Positions 1 to 9,049 of a DNA stretch of 64,000 nucleotides are shown here, one piece after another. Numbering within the stretch: position 1 is the first letter of the stretch; every line of letters starts with the position of its first letter. The notes beneath the pieces were generated by a model. It did no database searches, was not told the origin of the DNA, and worked only from the letters and a program-made list of their open reading frames with translations. The DNA is taken from assembly GCA_002292285.1 (NCBI GenBank), contig DBBP01000024.1:1-64000 (forward strand). The letters run 5' to 3'. The stretch is from Proteobacteria bacterium UBA981. Lineage in GTDB: Bacteria; Pseudomonadota; Gammaproteobacteria; Ga0077536. The translations under genes were made by a program, and so were the position numbers.

Positions 1-41
1 GACGCCGCAGATGGGCGCCGCAGTAGTTTTTCAACGCCCTG

Positions 42-812
42 CTAGAAGCCGATCTGCGATCCGCCGTCTATATTCAGATGCTGCCCGGTAATGTAGCTCG
101 CCGTGTCAGATAGCAAAAAGCAGCACGGTCCGGCAACTTCACTGGGCTCGGCGATACGGCCCATCGGAATGGACGCCATCGTGCGGTCAATAAATTTAGG
201 ACTGCGGATCACTTCTGTCATCGGCGTTTCAACCGCACCGAAGCAAACACTATTCACACACACACCAAATCGCGCCCATTCGCGCGCCGCACTCATGGTG
301 ATGCCAAGTACGCCAGATTTTGCAGCGCCGTAATTGATCTGGCCAATCGTGCCGCGCCGTCCGGCTATCGAAGACACGTTAACAATCCGGCTTGGTGAGG
401 CGTCGCCTTCTTTGCTGCGCTCGATCATGTGCCGACCCACCGCCTGCAGGCACTGGAAAACGCCGGTCAGGTTCACATCGATTACCGCCTGCCAATCGGC
501 GATCGACATTTTGTGGATCATAGCGGTACGAATTATACCGGCGTTGTTGAACAGGCCATTGATAACGCCGTGCTTGGCGATGACGTCGTCTACCGTCTGT
601 TGTACAAAGCCGGCGTCTGCGACGCTGCCAACGTAGGTGTCGACCTTGCCGCCGAGCATGTCCGCAGTTTCCTTAACACCGTCGCCGTTGATATCGAGCA
701 ACACCAGACGTGCGCCAAGCGCCGCCGCAGTGGTCGCGACTCCACGTCCAATACCTTGCGCAGCGCCGGTGATCACAATTACACGGTTCTCGAGAGTCAT
801 CGGGTTATCCAT
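42..812 (-). CDS. SDR family NAD(P)-dependent oxidoreductase
   Basis: Cytoplasmic short-chain dehydrogenase/reductase interconverting an alcohol and a ketone on a small, unidentified substrate. At 256 aa it has the classical SDR length. Seen: glycine motif TGAAQGIG (residues 15-22), NNAG (89-92), Ser148 in NVSS, Tyr161 and Lys165 in YGAAK, and a C-terminal GQHLNIDGG. Asp40 after the second strand (LLDIN) favours NAD(H). The ATG at 812 is preceded by AAGGAG about 9 nt upstream. An internal ATG at 800 has no better site. The gene lies divergent from the lipoprotein gene at 944. Substrate cannot be read from sequence. Confidence 0.93.
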   Translation of the reverse strand: MDNPMTLENRVIVITGAAQGIGRGVATTAAALGARLVLLDINGDGVKETADMLGGKVDTYVGSVADAGFVQQTVDDVIAKHGVINGLFNNAGIIRTAMIHKMSIADWQAVIDVNLTGVFQCLQAVGRHMIERSKEGDASPSRIVNVSSIAGRRGTIGQINYGAAKSGVLGITMSAAREWARFGVCVNSVCFGAVETPMTEVIRSPKFIDRTMASIPMGRIAEPSEVAGPCCFLLSDTASYITGQHLNIDGGSQIGF

Positions 813-943
813 CAGGCAGTTCTCCTTAAACGACTACAGGGTGATGCGCCATTGTAGCGGCATGCGCGCGATGTCCAATGAGACCGGGACAGACGCTCAT
901 GCTGCGCTATAGTGTGGTCATAACCTCGCCCATGGAGCGCGCT

Positions 944-1453
944 ATGAATTACCTTCCCATCGTTCAGAAGGGCCGCTCTAGCCATCGGCCAGGGCTTTGC
1001 TACAGAGCGCTCGCGCTTACTTTGCTGACGTGCCTGTTGGGTGCCTGCCAGCCCAGCAATCAAACGCCGGGACAATGGTTGCGCGGGGATGAAGTCGTTG
1101 GGCTACCCGCTGACTGGACGTTTACGGATGAGTTTCCCGAGATTTTCGTGGAAGTGGCAACTCCCTATTTCATTCCGCACTCAGTCACGATCTGGTGCGC
1201 GCAGGTCGACGGTAAGTTGTTCATTGGCGCCCGCGAACCCCACACCAAGCGGTGGCCGGGATGGATGGAAGACAATCCTGCTATTCGCCTGCAGATCGAC
1301 AACAAGATTTACGCAGCGCGGGCCGAAGATTTTTCCGACCCTGACACGCTCGTTGCAGTGAAAGCTGCGTACGCGAAAAAATACAATCTTGATGCAGCTG
1401 CAGGAAGCAGCGCACCGAAAGTTCAGTACTGGGCTGTCGCGCCGCCCAGTTGA
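944..1453 (+). CDS. Putative lipoprotein, split-barrel-like
   Basis: Small envelope lipoprotein of 169 aa. A hydrophobic N-terminal segment ends in the lipobox LLGAC with Cys35 as the predicted lipidated residue. The body has a pattern (a strand 'SVTIWCAQVDGKLFIGAR', then 'KRWPGW' and 'AIRLQIDNKIY') resembling flavin-binding split-barrel proteins of the deazaflavin-nitroreductase/PNPOx type; that link is inference. The ATG at 944 is chosen because GGAG lies at 934-937. Upstream in-frame starts from 878 would add 22 residues without a ribosome site. Function unknown; whether flavin is bound is not visible. Confidence 0.72.
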   Translation: MNYLPIVQKGRSSHRPGLCYRALALTLLTCLLGACQPSNQTPGQWLRGDEVVGLPADWTFTDEFPEIFVEVATPYFIPHSVTIWCAQVDGKLFIGAREPHTKRWPGWMEDNPAIRLQIDNKIYAARAEDFSDPDTLVAVKAAYAKKYNLDAAAGSSAPKVQYWAVAPPS

Positions 1454-1553
1454 GTGACTCTCGGATACGCAAATTAGCGGCGCCCCGTTTGGCGCTCGGC
1501 TCGGCTCAGCTCAATCTCAATTCAGTTTCCCAGCCCATCATGGAGCAACCAAT

Positions 1554-1883
1554 ATGAAACACCTTGTCGTCGTCCTGACGGAACCGGTCGAAGGCCGCGA
1601 AGATGAATACAACGATTACTACGAGAACCTGCATCTCGACGAGGTGCTCGAGAGTACTGGCTGGAGCAGCGCACAACGTTTCGAGCTGACCGATGAAGTC
1701 GGAAAGAAATGTCCCTTACCCTATCTCGCATTCTATGAGGCTGAAGCGGAAGATCCGAAAGACATCCTGAAGACCCTGGATGAGAGTCGTCCGCAGCGCG
1801 TGCAAAGCGATAGTCTGAATCGCGCAACGGCTGGGGTGTGGATTTTCTCGCCGACTGGCCCACGTCACGAGCCGAAATCCTAA
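1554..1883 (+). CDS. EthD/YciI-like dimeric alpha-beta barrel protein
   Basis: Small soluble protein of 109 aa. The N-terminus 'MKHLVVVLTEPVEGREDEY' followed by 'YYENLHLDEVL' matches the ferredoxin-like dimeric alpha-beta barrel pattern of EthD-type proteins, where an H-x-x-E segment sits in the shared pocket. Such proteins serve as small isomerases, decarboxylases or accessory proteins in degradation pathways. GGAG at 1540-1543 supports the ATG. It sits just upstream of a class III extradiol dioxygenase-like gene on the same strand, so the two are probably one transcript. The exact reaction is unknown. Confidence 0.75.
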   Translation: MKHLVVVLTEPVEGREDEYNDYYENLHLDEVLESTGWSSAQRFELTDEVGKKCPLPYLAFYEAEAEDPKDILKTLDESRPQRVQSDSLNRATAGVWIFSPTGPRHEPKS

Positions 1884-1921
1884 GCGCCTCTCGGTCACCA
1901 TCAGCGAAGAATTCGATCACC

Positions 1922-2737
1922 GTGCACCTGCCCCAGACGCCCATTTTGTACATTCCTCACGGCGGCGGTCCGCTGCCGCTACTCGGCGACGCGAGCCATG
2001 CCCGGCTGATCCGTTTCTTACGTAATGTTTGCGCGGACATCGAGCGCCCGAGAGCGATCGTCATGATCTCCGCGCATTGGGAAGCGGCACTACCAACTGT
2101 CTCGAGCGCCACTGAACCGGGTATGATTTTCGACTACGGTGGCTTTCCGCCCGAAACCTACCAGTACACTTATCCGGCTCCGGGCGACCCGGAACTGGCG
2201 CACCAGATTGTTGCCTTACTTGAGCGCCACGGGCTCGCTGCTGCGATGGACAGTGAGCGCGGTTTCGACCATGGCACCTTCGTGCCGCTGATGCTCATGT
2301 ATCCGCAGGCCGATATCCCAGTTGTGCAGTTGTCACTGGTCGATGATCTGCGCCCCGAGACCGTGTTGGCGATGGGTGAGGCTATCGCCGAATTGAGTCA
2401 ACAAGGGGTTTTAATTGTTGGATCAGGGATGTCGTTCCACAACATGCGTACCCTGATGGGCGGCGCCAGCGACGACGGTTTATCGCGCAGCGAAGTCTTC
2501 GACAGTTGGCTGAATGAACGAATCGTCGGCGATGCGATTGCCCCGGCCGAGAGCCGCGTGCATCTGCGCACATGGGCGACCGCTCCCGAGGGGCGCTACT
2601 GCCATCCGCGCGAGGAACATTTACTGCCTCTGCACGTGTGCTTTGCGGCTGCCGCGCAGTTAGGCCTGCGTGGTCAAAACGTCTTTAACGAGCACATGCT
2701 CGGTGTCAGGGTATCGGCCTTCCGGTGGGATGCCTGA
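1922..2737 (+). CDS. Class III extradiol dioxygenase-like (DODA/LigB) protein
   Basis: Member of the DODA/YgiD branch of class III ring-cleaving dioxygenases, cytoplasmic, expected to bind one catalytic metal. Seen: IPHGGGP near the N-terminus (His13), ISAHWE, FDHGTFVPL, GSGMSFHN and a C-terminal 'REEHLLPLHVCF'; these match the conserved His/Glu positions of the family. GTG at 1922 is preferred (271 aa) because family members begin a few residues before the first His motif. An ATG at 1838 would overlap the upstream gene by 46 bp and add 28 low-complexity residues. Substrate could be a catechol or DOPA-like compound. Confidence 0.85.
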   Translation: MHLPQTPILYIPHGGGPLPLLGDASHARLIRFLRNVCADIERPRAIVMISAHWEAALPTVSSATEPGMIFDYGGFPPETYQYTYPAPGDPELAHQIVALLERHGLAAAMDSERGFDHGTFVPLMLMYPQADIPVVQLSLVDDLRPETVLAMGEAIAELSQQGVLIVGSGMSFHNMRTLMGGASDDGLSRSEVFDSWLNERIVGDAIAPAESRVHLRTWATAPEGRYCHPREEHLLPLHVCFAAAAQLGLRGQNVFNEHMLGVRVSAFRWDA

Positions 2738-2743
2738 ATCCCT

Positions 2744-3061
2744 TCAGGCGTTTTTCAGTTCGACCAGAATAGCGCGGTACTCGTCCCCTTCGTTGTGTGC
2801 CGTTTCGATATGACCCTTGGGCACCTGATCAACGGTACCCGGTGTCGGTACAAAGCTGATTTTTTCTCCGAGGCTACCGCCCGTGCCGTTGTGAAAATCT
2901 ACTGCAATCGGTCCCGTACCGCTGATATTGACCAGAAAATAATCATGGTCATGGCGATGCTTTTCGATACGTCCACCGGCCGGCACAACCTGATTCCAGA
3001 CGCGCACCCGATCGTCTTCGTAGATCACTTCGGTCGCAATGGGGGCTAATGTGTCACTCAT
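2744..3061 (-). CDS. Cupin-domain protein
   Basis: Single-domain cupin of 105 aa. Motif 1 is visible as 'EKHRHDHDYFLVNISG' (His pair and following acidic position for a metal) and motif 2 as 'PKGHIETAHNEG', with the usual short spacing. Single-domain cupins act as metal-dependent isomerases, dioxygenases or ligand sensors, and which applies here is not readable. ATG at 3061 is preceded by AAAGGAG with 8 nt spacing. It converges with the DODA-like gene ending at 2737, six bases away. Confidence 0.85.
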   Translation of the reverse strand: MSDTLAPIATEVIYEDDRVRVWNQVVPAGGRIEKHRHDHDYFLVNISGTGPIAVDFHNGTGGSLGEKISFVPTPGTVDQVPKGHIETAHNEGDEYRAILVELKNA

Positions 3062-3351
3062 TCTGATTCTCCTTTAGCAGGCTGCGGAAATAACGCTGCA
3101 GTACGCGCGGTAGCTTCGCTACACGCCTTAGTTTCTGGCACTCATGCGGCTCTGCGCGATGCCATTCGGCAGGCGCTCAATTCAGCGCGCGCACGGCTCC
3201 AAGTACCGGACACAGAGCGATAATTCATGAGAACCGCTTCGCCACTGAAAGGCAAGTAGTCGGTCAGGCAGGCTGACAGCCCGCGGCAATCGCGCAATGC
3301 GTCCCGACACGGCATAATTGCGCGCCTTGCCAATTCAACATGGAGACCCTG

Positions 3352-4479
3352 ATGCCAGGACTATTGCCAGACGTCGACCCTGACGGGCTGCTCGAGTATT
3401 CCGTCGTTTACACCGATCGCGCGGTGAATCACATGTCCGGCGTTTTCCAGAACGTCATGCGTGATATATCGACCACGCTCACGAGTGTCTATAACGCGGA
3501 CAGCGTGGCAGTAGTTCCCGGGAGCGGTACGTTTGGCATGGAGGCCGTGGCACGCCAGTTCGCCAGCGGTAAGAAGGCACTGGTGATCCGCAATGGCTGG
3601 TTCAGTTTTCGTTGGTCGCAGATTTTCGAGATGGGCGACATCCCCGCGTCCGCAACCGTTCTGAAAGCGCGCCAGACGCATGCCGGCGATCAGGCGCCGT
3701 TTGTGCCGGCGCCCATCGATGAAGTGGTCGCGACAATCCAGGCCGAGAAGCCCGATATCGTTTTCGCGCCGCATGTGGAAACTTCGTCCGGCATGATGCT
3801 GCCCGACGACTATCTCAGCCAAGTCGCAGCAGCTGTTCATGCTCACGGCGGGTTGTTGGTGCTCGACTGCATCGCATCGGGAACCATCTGGGTTGACATG
3901 AAGGCGGTCGGCATTGATGTGTTGATCAGCGCTCCGCAGAAAGGCTGGAGCGCGCCACCTTGCTGCGCATTGGTGATGTTGAGCGATGCAGCGCTCGCGG
4001 TACTCGCCAACACGACCAGCACCAGCTTTGCGTGCGATTTGCGTAAATGGCACGACATTATGCAGGCCTATGTCGGAGGTGCGCACGCTTACCACGCGAC
4101 CATGCCAACCGATTCGTTGACTTCCTTTCGCGATGTGATGAAAGAAACTGAAGCCTACGGCTTCGAGAAAGTTCGCGAAGAGCAGTTTGAACTCGGTAAC
4201 CGCGTGCGCGCGCTACTCGCCGAGAATGGTATTCAAAGTGTTGCGGCGGCTGGTTTCGAGGCCCCGGGGGTCGTGGTGTCCTACACCGCGGACCCGGACA
4301 TCAAAACGGGTAAAAAATTCGCCGAGCAGGGATTGCAGATCGCTGCGGGTGTACCGCTGCAATGCGATGAACCGGAGAATTTTCAGACTTTCAGGCTTGG
4401 ATTGTTTGGTCTCGACAAGCTGCACAATGTTGAACGCAGTGTCGAGTCTTTCGCTAAAGCGTTAAAGAAAGTGCTGTGA
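3352..4479 (+). CDS. Class V PLP-dependent aminotransferase (alanine-glyoxylate type)
   Basis: Fold-type I PLP enzyme of 375 aa related to alanine-glyoxylate and serine-pyruvate aminotransferases. Seen: PGSGTFGMEA in the phosphate-binding region, 'HVETSSGM' (substrate/PLP contact), 'LVLDCIASG' with the Asp that pairs with the pyridine nitrogen, and the Schiff-base lysine K197 in SAPQKGW. ATG at 3352 is chosen because GGAG lies at 3342-3345; an ATG at 3340 overlaps that site and adds four residues. Amino donor and acceptor are not identifiable. The gene stands alone. Confidence 0.9.
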   Translation: MPGLLPDVDPDGLLEYSVVYTDRAVNHMSGVFQNVMRDISTTLTSVYNADSVAVVPGSGTFGMEAVARQFASGKKALVIRNGWFSFRWSQIFEMGDIPASATVLKARQTHAGDQAPFVPAPIDEVVATIQAEKPDIVFAPHVETSSGMMLPDDYLSQVAAAVHAHGGLLVLDCIASGTIWVDMKAVGIDVLISAPQKGWSAPPCCALVMLSDAALAVLANTTSTSFACDLRKWHDIMQAYVGGAHAYHATMPTDSLTSFRDVMKETEAYGFEKVREEQFELGNRVRALLAENGIQSVAAAGFEAPGVVVSYTADPDIKTGKKFAEQGLQIAAGVPLQCDEPENFQTFRLGLFGLDKLHNVERSVESFAKALKKVL

Positions 4480-4746
4480 GTAGCGTTGAGGGCCTAGCGT
4501 CGTTAGCTGTACCGCGCGGACCTCGCCCTTAGCTGTCGTGCCCCTGGGCGAATGCTTATAGGGGCTTTCAGCCTCACATCGCAGGCGGACACACTGCGGC
4601 TCCTGCATGGCGGAGTCGTCGCGGTGGCATCACCTTAATCTGTCAACGCGTTCTCCCGACCGCCCGGGCCAATTAGCGCAGGGGCGTTGTCGCCAGCTAT
4701 GGTCTGCACTCTATAATGCTTTGAAGATCAAAGCGGGTGCAGGTCG

Positions 4747-5349
4747 ATGCATGAAACTAAGCTTTTTTACACGCCGTTGTGGGAGGACGATCTTTCAGTC
4801 GCAATGCGGGACTGGGTCGACCATCGAGAGCGGATGTTGAGCAAGATTTACGAATTGGAACGCGCAAGCAAAGGCGTTGCAAAGACGAATTTCGGCGGCT
4901 GGCAGAGCGACGACGAAATTTACGTACACCCCGAGTTTGGTTGGCTAATGGAGCACATCCTGCGTCTGAGCAATCAGGTCGCGGCGGAGTATGCTCCGGA
5001 ATTTAAATTCAACAACGGCCACATCTGGGCAAACATCAACCGCCGAAATAATTTCAACGCGGTGCACACCCATCCCAATTCGTTACTGTCGGGCGTGGCC
5101 TATCTCAATGTGAGTTCGGAAGATCAGGGTCAGATCCAGTTCTTCGATGCCCGCGAGGGTACGCCGACGAATCATTGGCCGTGCTTTTTTCAGTTGCCGG
5201 GACGTACTCCCCTCACCGATGATACGTTCAGCGTGAAGCCGACCCAGGGCAAGATCCTGTTCTTCCCGAGTTGGCTGAAACACTGGGTAACCCCGAATCT
5301 CACCGACGAAGACCGCATCTCAGTCTCGTTTAACCTGCGCGCAACGTGA
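4747..5349 (+). CDS. 2OG-Fe(II) oxygenase, TIGR02466 type
   Basis: Predicted 2-oxoglutarate- and iron-dependent dioxygenase of 200 aa, matching the TIGR02466 family layout. Seen: 'ANINRRNNFNAVHTHPNS' in the core strand, with the first His of the iron facial triad, 'SGVAYLN', and 'FFPSWLKHWVTPN' supplying the distal His, followed by 'RISVSFNLRA' with the Arg that binds 2-oxoglutarate. Family members hydroxylate unknown, possibly protein or metabolite, targets. It is monocistronic, convergent with the BisC-like gene. Confidence 0.85.
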   Translation: MHETKLFYTPLWEDDLSVAMRDWVDHRERMLSKIYELERASKGVAKTNFGGWQSDDEIYVHPEFGWLMEHILRLSNQVAAEYAPEFKFNNGHIWANINRRNNFNAVHTHPNSLLSGVAYLNVSSEDQGQIQFFDAREGTPTNHWPCFFQLPGRTPLTDDTFSVKPTQGKILFFPSWLKHWVTPNLTDEDRISVSFNLRAT

Positions 5350-5432
5350 GCGGGCCTAATCAGGGGAGATAACGGGTTTGTGTAGCACGCGCGTGAAAGA
5401 GCGGTGGCGTAATCTGCCGCAACCGCGCGTGC

Positions 5433-7763
5433 CTATGTCGCTTCGTTTTTTCGCTTGATTATCTGCGGAGCCTCGAACGCAGTCACGGGCGGCAGCTCGT
5501 CGCCCGCCCCTGAAACTTCGACCAGGCACGAATGAGCTATCGGCCCTTGCGCGAGGCGGGAGGTGCCGACGTCGGGGGTTAATACATTCGGGTTGCCGTG
5601 TTTGCAGGCGCTGCCAATTTCGCCCGGCGTTTGCGGATCGAACCAGGCGCCGGTGCTGAGTTGTACGACCCCGCGACGCACTCGGTCGCTGAGAATGACG
5701 GCGGCGAAGCACATGCCGCGCGCATTGAAAACTTTAACCACGTCGCCCATTCCGATCTTGCGCACAGCCGCATCGTCGGGATGCATGGTCAGTGGTTCGC
5801 GCCCGTTAATTTTGCTTGCCCGACTGTGGCTGCCGTGATCGAGCTGAGAATGCAGTTTGGTCGCAGGCTGATTTGAGATTAAGTGGAGCGGGTAGGGCGA
5901 ATCGTGTTTGCCTAACCACTCGAGTGGTTCAAACCAAGCAGCATGCCCCGGGCAATCATCGTAGTTAAAACCGGCGACGGTCGCGGAAAATAATTCAATC
6001 TTGCCGCTTGGCGTTTTCAAGGGATCGGCCATTGGATCAGCTCGAAACGCGCTCAGCATCACAGTGGGTTCGGCTGGGGCGTCGAGTTTGAACCAGCCTT
6101 GCTCACGCAGGCTGTCGTAGTCGGGCAACTGATGGCCGCGGCGCGCCGTCGAGTCCATGGTCTTTGCGTAGAGCCAACGCAACCAGGCGTTCTCGTCGCG
6201 TCCTTCGCTGAATGCGTCTTCGACGCCAAGTTCCGCGGCGATGCCACGAAAAATATCGTAATCGTTGCGACTTCCGGCGACCGGTGCGACCGCCTGTTGC
6301 ATGTGGATCAGGTAGGGATCGCGAGGTGACAGACCCAGATCGTTGCGCTCCAGCGACGTCGTACATGGCAACACGATGTCGGCCATCTTGGCGAGTGGGT
6401 TCCAGCACCACTCATGGACCACAACCGTGTCCGGCTTGCGCCACGCCTCGAGCAGACGATTCAGATCCTGATGATGATGGAATGGGTTACCGCCGGCCCA
6501 GTACACCAGGCGAATATCCGGGTAAGTGTAGGCCGTACCGTCGTAATCAAATGGTGCGCCGGGATTGAGCAGCATGTCGCTGATGCGCGCGACCGGAATA
6601 AATTCTTTAACGGCATTTTGTCCTTGCGGCAATGCCGCGCCGGGAATGGATGTCGCATGGTTGCCGATACTATTAATCGCGCTATAACCGAATCCGATAC
6701 CGCCGCCCGGCAAGCCGATTTGCCCCAGCATCGCGGCGAGCGTGATCGCCGCCCAGTAGGTTTGCTCGCCGTGATCCTGACGGGTCAGCGACCAGCTGAT
6801 GGAAATCATGGTGCGCTGACTGGCCATGCGCAACGCCAGATCATGGAGTGTTGCGGCTGGCAGTTCGCAAATCGCTGCTGCCCATTCGACATTCTTTACG
6901 ATGCCGTCGCTGGTTCCGAGCAAATATTCACGAAAGCGCTCGAAGCCCACACAGTAACGCGCGACGAATGCCTGATCGTAGCGCTCGTTCTCAAGCAGGG
7001 TGTGCGCAAGGGCAAGCATAATCGCCGTATCGGTACTCGGTCGCGGCGCGAGCCACTCGGCATTCAGCGACTCGTCAACATCGCCACGCAAAGGCCCGAT
7101 GTTGACGAACTGAAGGCCCGCGGCACAAGCTGCCGCAGCCGCTTCGCGCTGACTATGCCGTCCAACCCCGCCAGAATTAATTTGTCCGTTCTTAAGTGGC
7201 ACGCCGCCGAAAGCGACAAACAGTTCCGTGTTCTCAATGATCGAAGGCCAGCTTGTCGCGGTGGCGAGAAACTCACGAAAACCGCCGAGCACATGTGGTA
7301 CGACGACTTCCGCGGCCGCGAAGCTATAAGTATTAACCGAGCGTGTGTAGCCGCCGATGCAATTGAAAAAACGGTGCAATTGACTTTGCGCGTGATGAAA
7401 CCTTCCCGCGCTGGCCCAACCATAGGCACCGGCGAACAGCGCCTGATTGCCATGTGTCTCGCGCACGCGCGCGAGTTCATCGGCAACCAGTTTGTGGGCC
7501 TGCGCCCACGACACTTCCACGAACGGTTCTGCACCGCGCCCTTCGGTCCGTGTGCCGGGCCCGCCCTCGAGCCAGCTTTTGCGCACCATTGGCGCTTTAA
7601 TGCGGGTGTCGTCGTCGAGTACCTCAACGATGCCAGGACCAATCGGTGAGACGTCGATGTCTTCTTCGAAGCCATGCAGGGCGGTAACCCGCCCATCGGT
7701 GGTTTGCGTGCGATAGGCGCCCCAGTGGGTACTGGTTAATGGCAGTTCGCGGATGTCACCCAT
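5433..7763 (-). CDS. Molybdopterin-dependent reductase, BisC/TorZ-like
   Basis: Molybdenum enzyme of the DMSO reductase family, 776 aa, resembling biotin sulfoxide reductase BisC and TorA/TorZ. Seen: N-terminal 'STHWGAYR', no Cys motif for an N-terminal [4Fe-4S] cluster, YGWASAGRFHH with Ser118 at the expected Mo-ligand position, 'YWAGGNPFHHHQDLNRL', and C-terminal molydopterin dinucleotide-binding segments ('LISNQPATKLHSQLDHGS'). There is no twin-arginine signal, so a cytoplasmic enzyme is predicted. Probable role: reduction of an S- or N-oxide. No quinol-oxidising subunit or chaperone gene is adjacent. The long open frame on the opposite strand is a shadow. Confidence 0.93.
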   Translation of the reverse strand: MGDIRELPLTSTHWGAYRTQTTDGRVTALHGFEEDIDVSPIGPGIVEVLDDDTRIKAPMVRKSWLEGGPGTRTEGRGAEPFVEVSWAQAHKLVADELARVRETHGNQALFAGAYGWASAGRFHHAQSQLHRFFNCIGGYTRSVNTYSFAAAEVVVPHVLGGFREFLATATSWPSIIENTELFVAFGGVPLKNGQINSGGVGRHSQREAAAAACAAGLQFVNIGPLRGDVDESLNAEWLAPRPSTDTAIMLALAHTLLENERYDQAFVARYCVGFERFREYLLGTSDGIVKNVEWAAAICELPAATLHDLALRMASQRTMISISWSLTRQDHGEQTYWAAITLAAMLGQIGLPGGGIGFGYSAINSIGNHATSIPGAALPQGQNAVKEFIPVARISDMLLNPGAPFDYDGTAYTYPDIRLVYWAGGNPFHHHQDLNRLLEAWRKPDTVVVHEWCWNPLAKMADIVLPCTTSLERNDLGLSPRDPYLIHMQQAVAPVAGSRNDYDIFRGIAAELGVEDAFSEGRDENAWLRWLYAKTMDSTARRGHQLPDYDSLREQGWFKLDAPAEPTVMLSAFRADPMADPLKTPSGKIELFSATVAGFNYDDCPGHAAWFEPLEWLGKHDSPYPLHLISNQPATKLHSQLDHGSHSRASKINGREPLTMHPDDAAVRKIGMGDVVKVFNARGMCFAAVILSDRVRRGVVQLSTGAWFDPQTPGEIGSACKHGNPNVLTPDVGTSRLAQGPIAHSCLVEVSGAGDELPPVTAFEAPQIIKRKNEAT

Positions 7764-7795
7764 GCTGGCGCGCCTGATCGGTCATAAGATTATAT

Positions 7796-8704
7796 TTACA
7801 GGCTCGCCAGAAATTCGAATGTTCGGTCGTAGGCACCGTCTTCAACAGCCATGATGGCGGCGTTGAAATCGGTCACGCCGGCGTCCCGAATTCGATCGAT
7901 GCCGGCACGCAAAGTCGCCTCGTCACCGATGAGCGCAATGTCCTGCGGGTTAGTGAGACCTTCGCGATCGAGCATCTTGCGATAGCTTGGCAGCTGACCA
8001 TAAATGGCGAGCGGTTCCGCCAGTGCTGCCCGAGCCGCATCACCATTAGAGGTCAATACAACCGGGAAGCCAGCGACAGTGCGTGGGGTTGGTCGACCGG
8101 CCGCGGCGGCGGCGTCGCCCATGCATTTGATGATGTGGCCTTCGAGTGTTTTCGGGCCGACCATCCAGGTGTTGGTGCCGGCGGTCAGCTCGCCAGCGAG
8201 GCGCAGCATAAGTGGACCGAGCGCGGCAATCATGACCGGGACGTCACTCACACCGGCGACGTCGAACTGCGTGTTATGGACCCGATACAAATCGCTGTCG
8301 TAATTCACCACTTCGCCGCGCAGCATCGGCAGCAGCACTTCGAGATAAGCTTTCATGTGCCGGGCTGGTTTGTCGAATGACATGCCGAGCATGTCGTCGA
8401 TAACCATTTTGTGCGACACCCCGATGCCAAGCACAAAGCGATTGTTCGCCATGCTCGCAGCCGTGAGGGCCTGTTGAGCGATTGCGCTCGGATGGCGGGG
8501 ATAGGTTGGCGTGACGGCGGTGCCGACTTCAATGCGTTTGGTTTCTCGAGCAACGGTGGCCAACGTCATGATCGCGTCGAGCGAGAAGATATTGGCCATC
8601 CACATCGAATCGAGGCCTGCCGCTTCGACTCTTTGTGCAATCTTGAGGATGTCGTCCACTGTAGCCGACGCGCCGTCGGCACCCACCATAACTCCGAATC
8701 TCAT
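7796..8704 (-). CDS. LLM-class flavin/F420-dependent oxidoreductase (TIGR03564-like)
   Basis: Luciferase-like monooxygenase-fold enzyme, 302 aa, using FMN or F420. Seen: 'MRFGVMVG' first strand, 'EAAGLDSMWMAN', 'ETKRIEVGTAV', and 'RFVLGIGVSHK', the pattern of the TIGR03564 F420-dependent group. F420 use is inference from family naming; no F420 biosynthesis gene is in the window. ATG at 8704 has AGGAG 7 nt upstream; an ATG at 8752 would add 16 unrelated residues. The BisC-like gene follows downstream on the same strand, 32 bp away, so co-transcription is possible. Confidence 0.9.
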   Translation of the reverse strand: MRFGVMVGADGASATVDDILKIAQRVEAAGLDSMWMANIFSLDAIMTLATVARETKRIEVGTAVTPTYPRHPSAIAQQALTAASMANNRFVLGIGVSHKMVIDDMLGMSFDKPARHMKAYLEVLLPMLRGEVVNYDSDLYRVHNTQFDVAGVSDVPVMIAALGPLMLRLAGELTAGTNTWMVGPKTLEGHIIKCMGDAAAAAGRPTPRTVAGFPVVLTSNGDAARAALAEPLAIYGQLPSYRKMLDREGLTNPQDIALIGDEATLRAGIDRIRDAGVTDFNAAIMAVEDGAYDRTFEFLASL

Positions 8705-9049
8705 ACCCGTTCTCCTGTGTACTTGAAAATTACCGCGGTGCCTCCACCGCAAGATGCGCTCGATTATAGGCGCGAGGGCGAGGGAAAAGGGGCATTACCG
8801 CGCGACTACGGTCGCCATGGCGTGCATTCCAGAAGCGGCGGGTTTGGATTGATGGATGATGCGTGCCCATAACACCTTCAACGCCACGCATGCTGCGAGG
8901 CGGGAAGGGGCGATTGAGGCTGAGCGGCGGAGGTTTAACAGCCTCGCGACGCAATAATTATCACCCAGCCTCCGGTAAACGAACTTGACGACTAGCGAGC
9001 CAGCGCGCGGCAAACCGGCGGCAACGTCGCTTACGTCCCGGAGTCAGGT
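8705..9049. other. Gene-free stretch
   Basis: 345 bp between the minus-strand LLM gene and the sulfotransferase gene, also minus. It must hold the promoter for the LLM gene. Short frames on both strands lack ribosome sites and protein-like composition. No repeat, hairpin with a T-tract or RNA gene was recognised. Confidence 0.5.

Noticed and set aside
6414..7649. A 411-residue open frame opposite the BisC-like gene
   Set aside because: Antisense shadow of a clear molybdoenzyme in GC-rich DNA; no ribosome site or domain.
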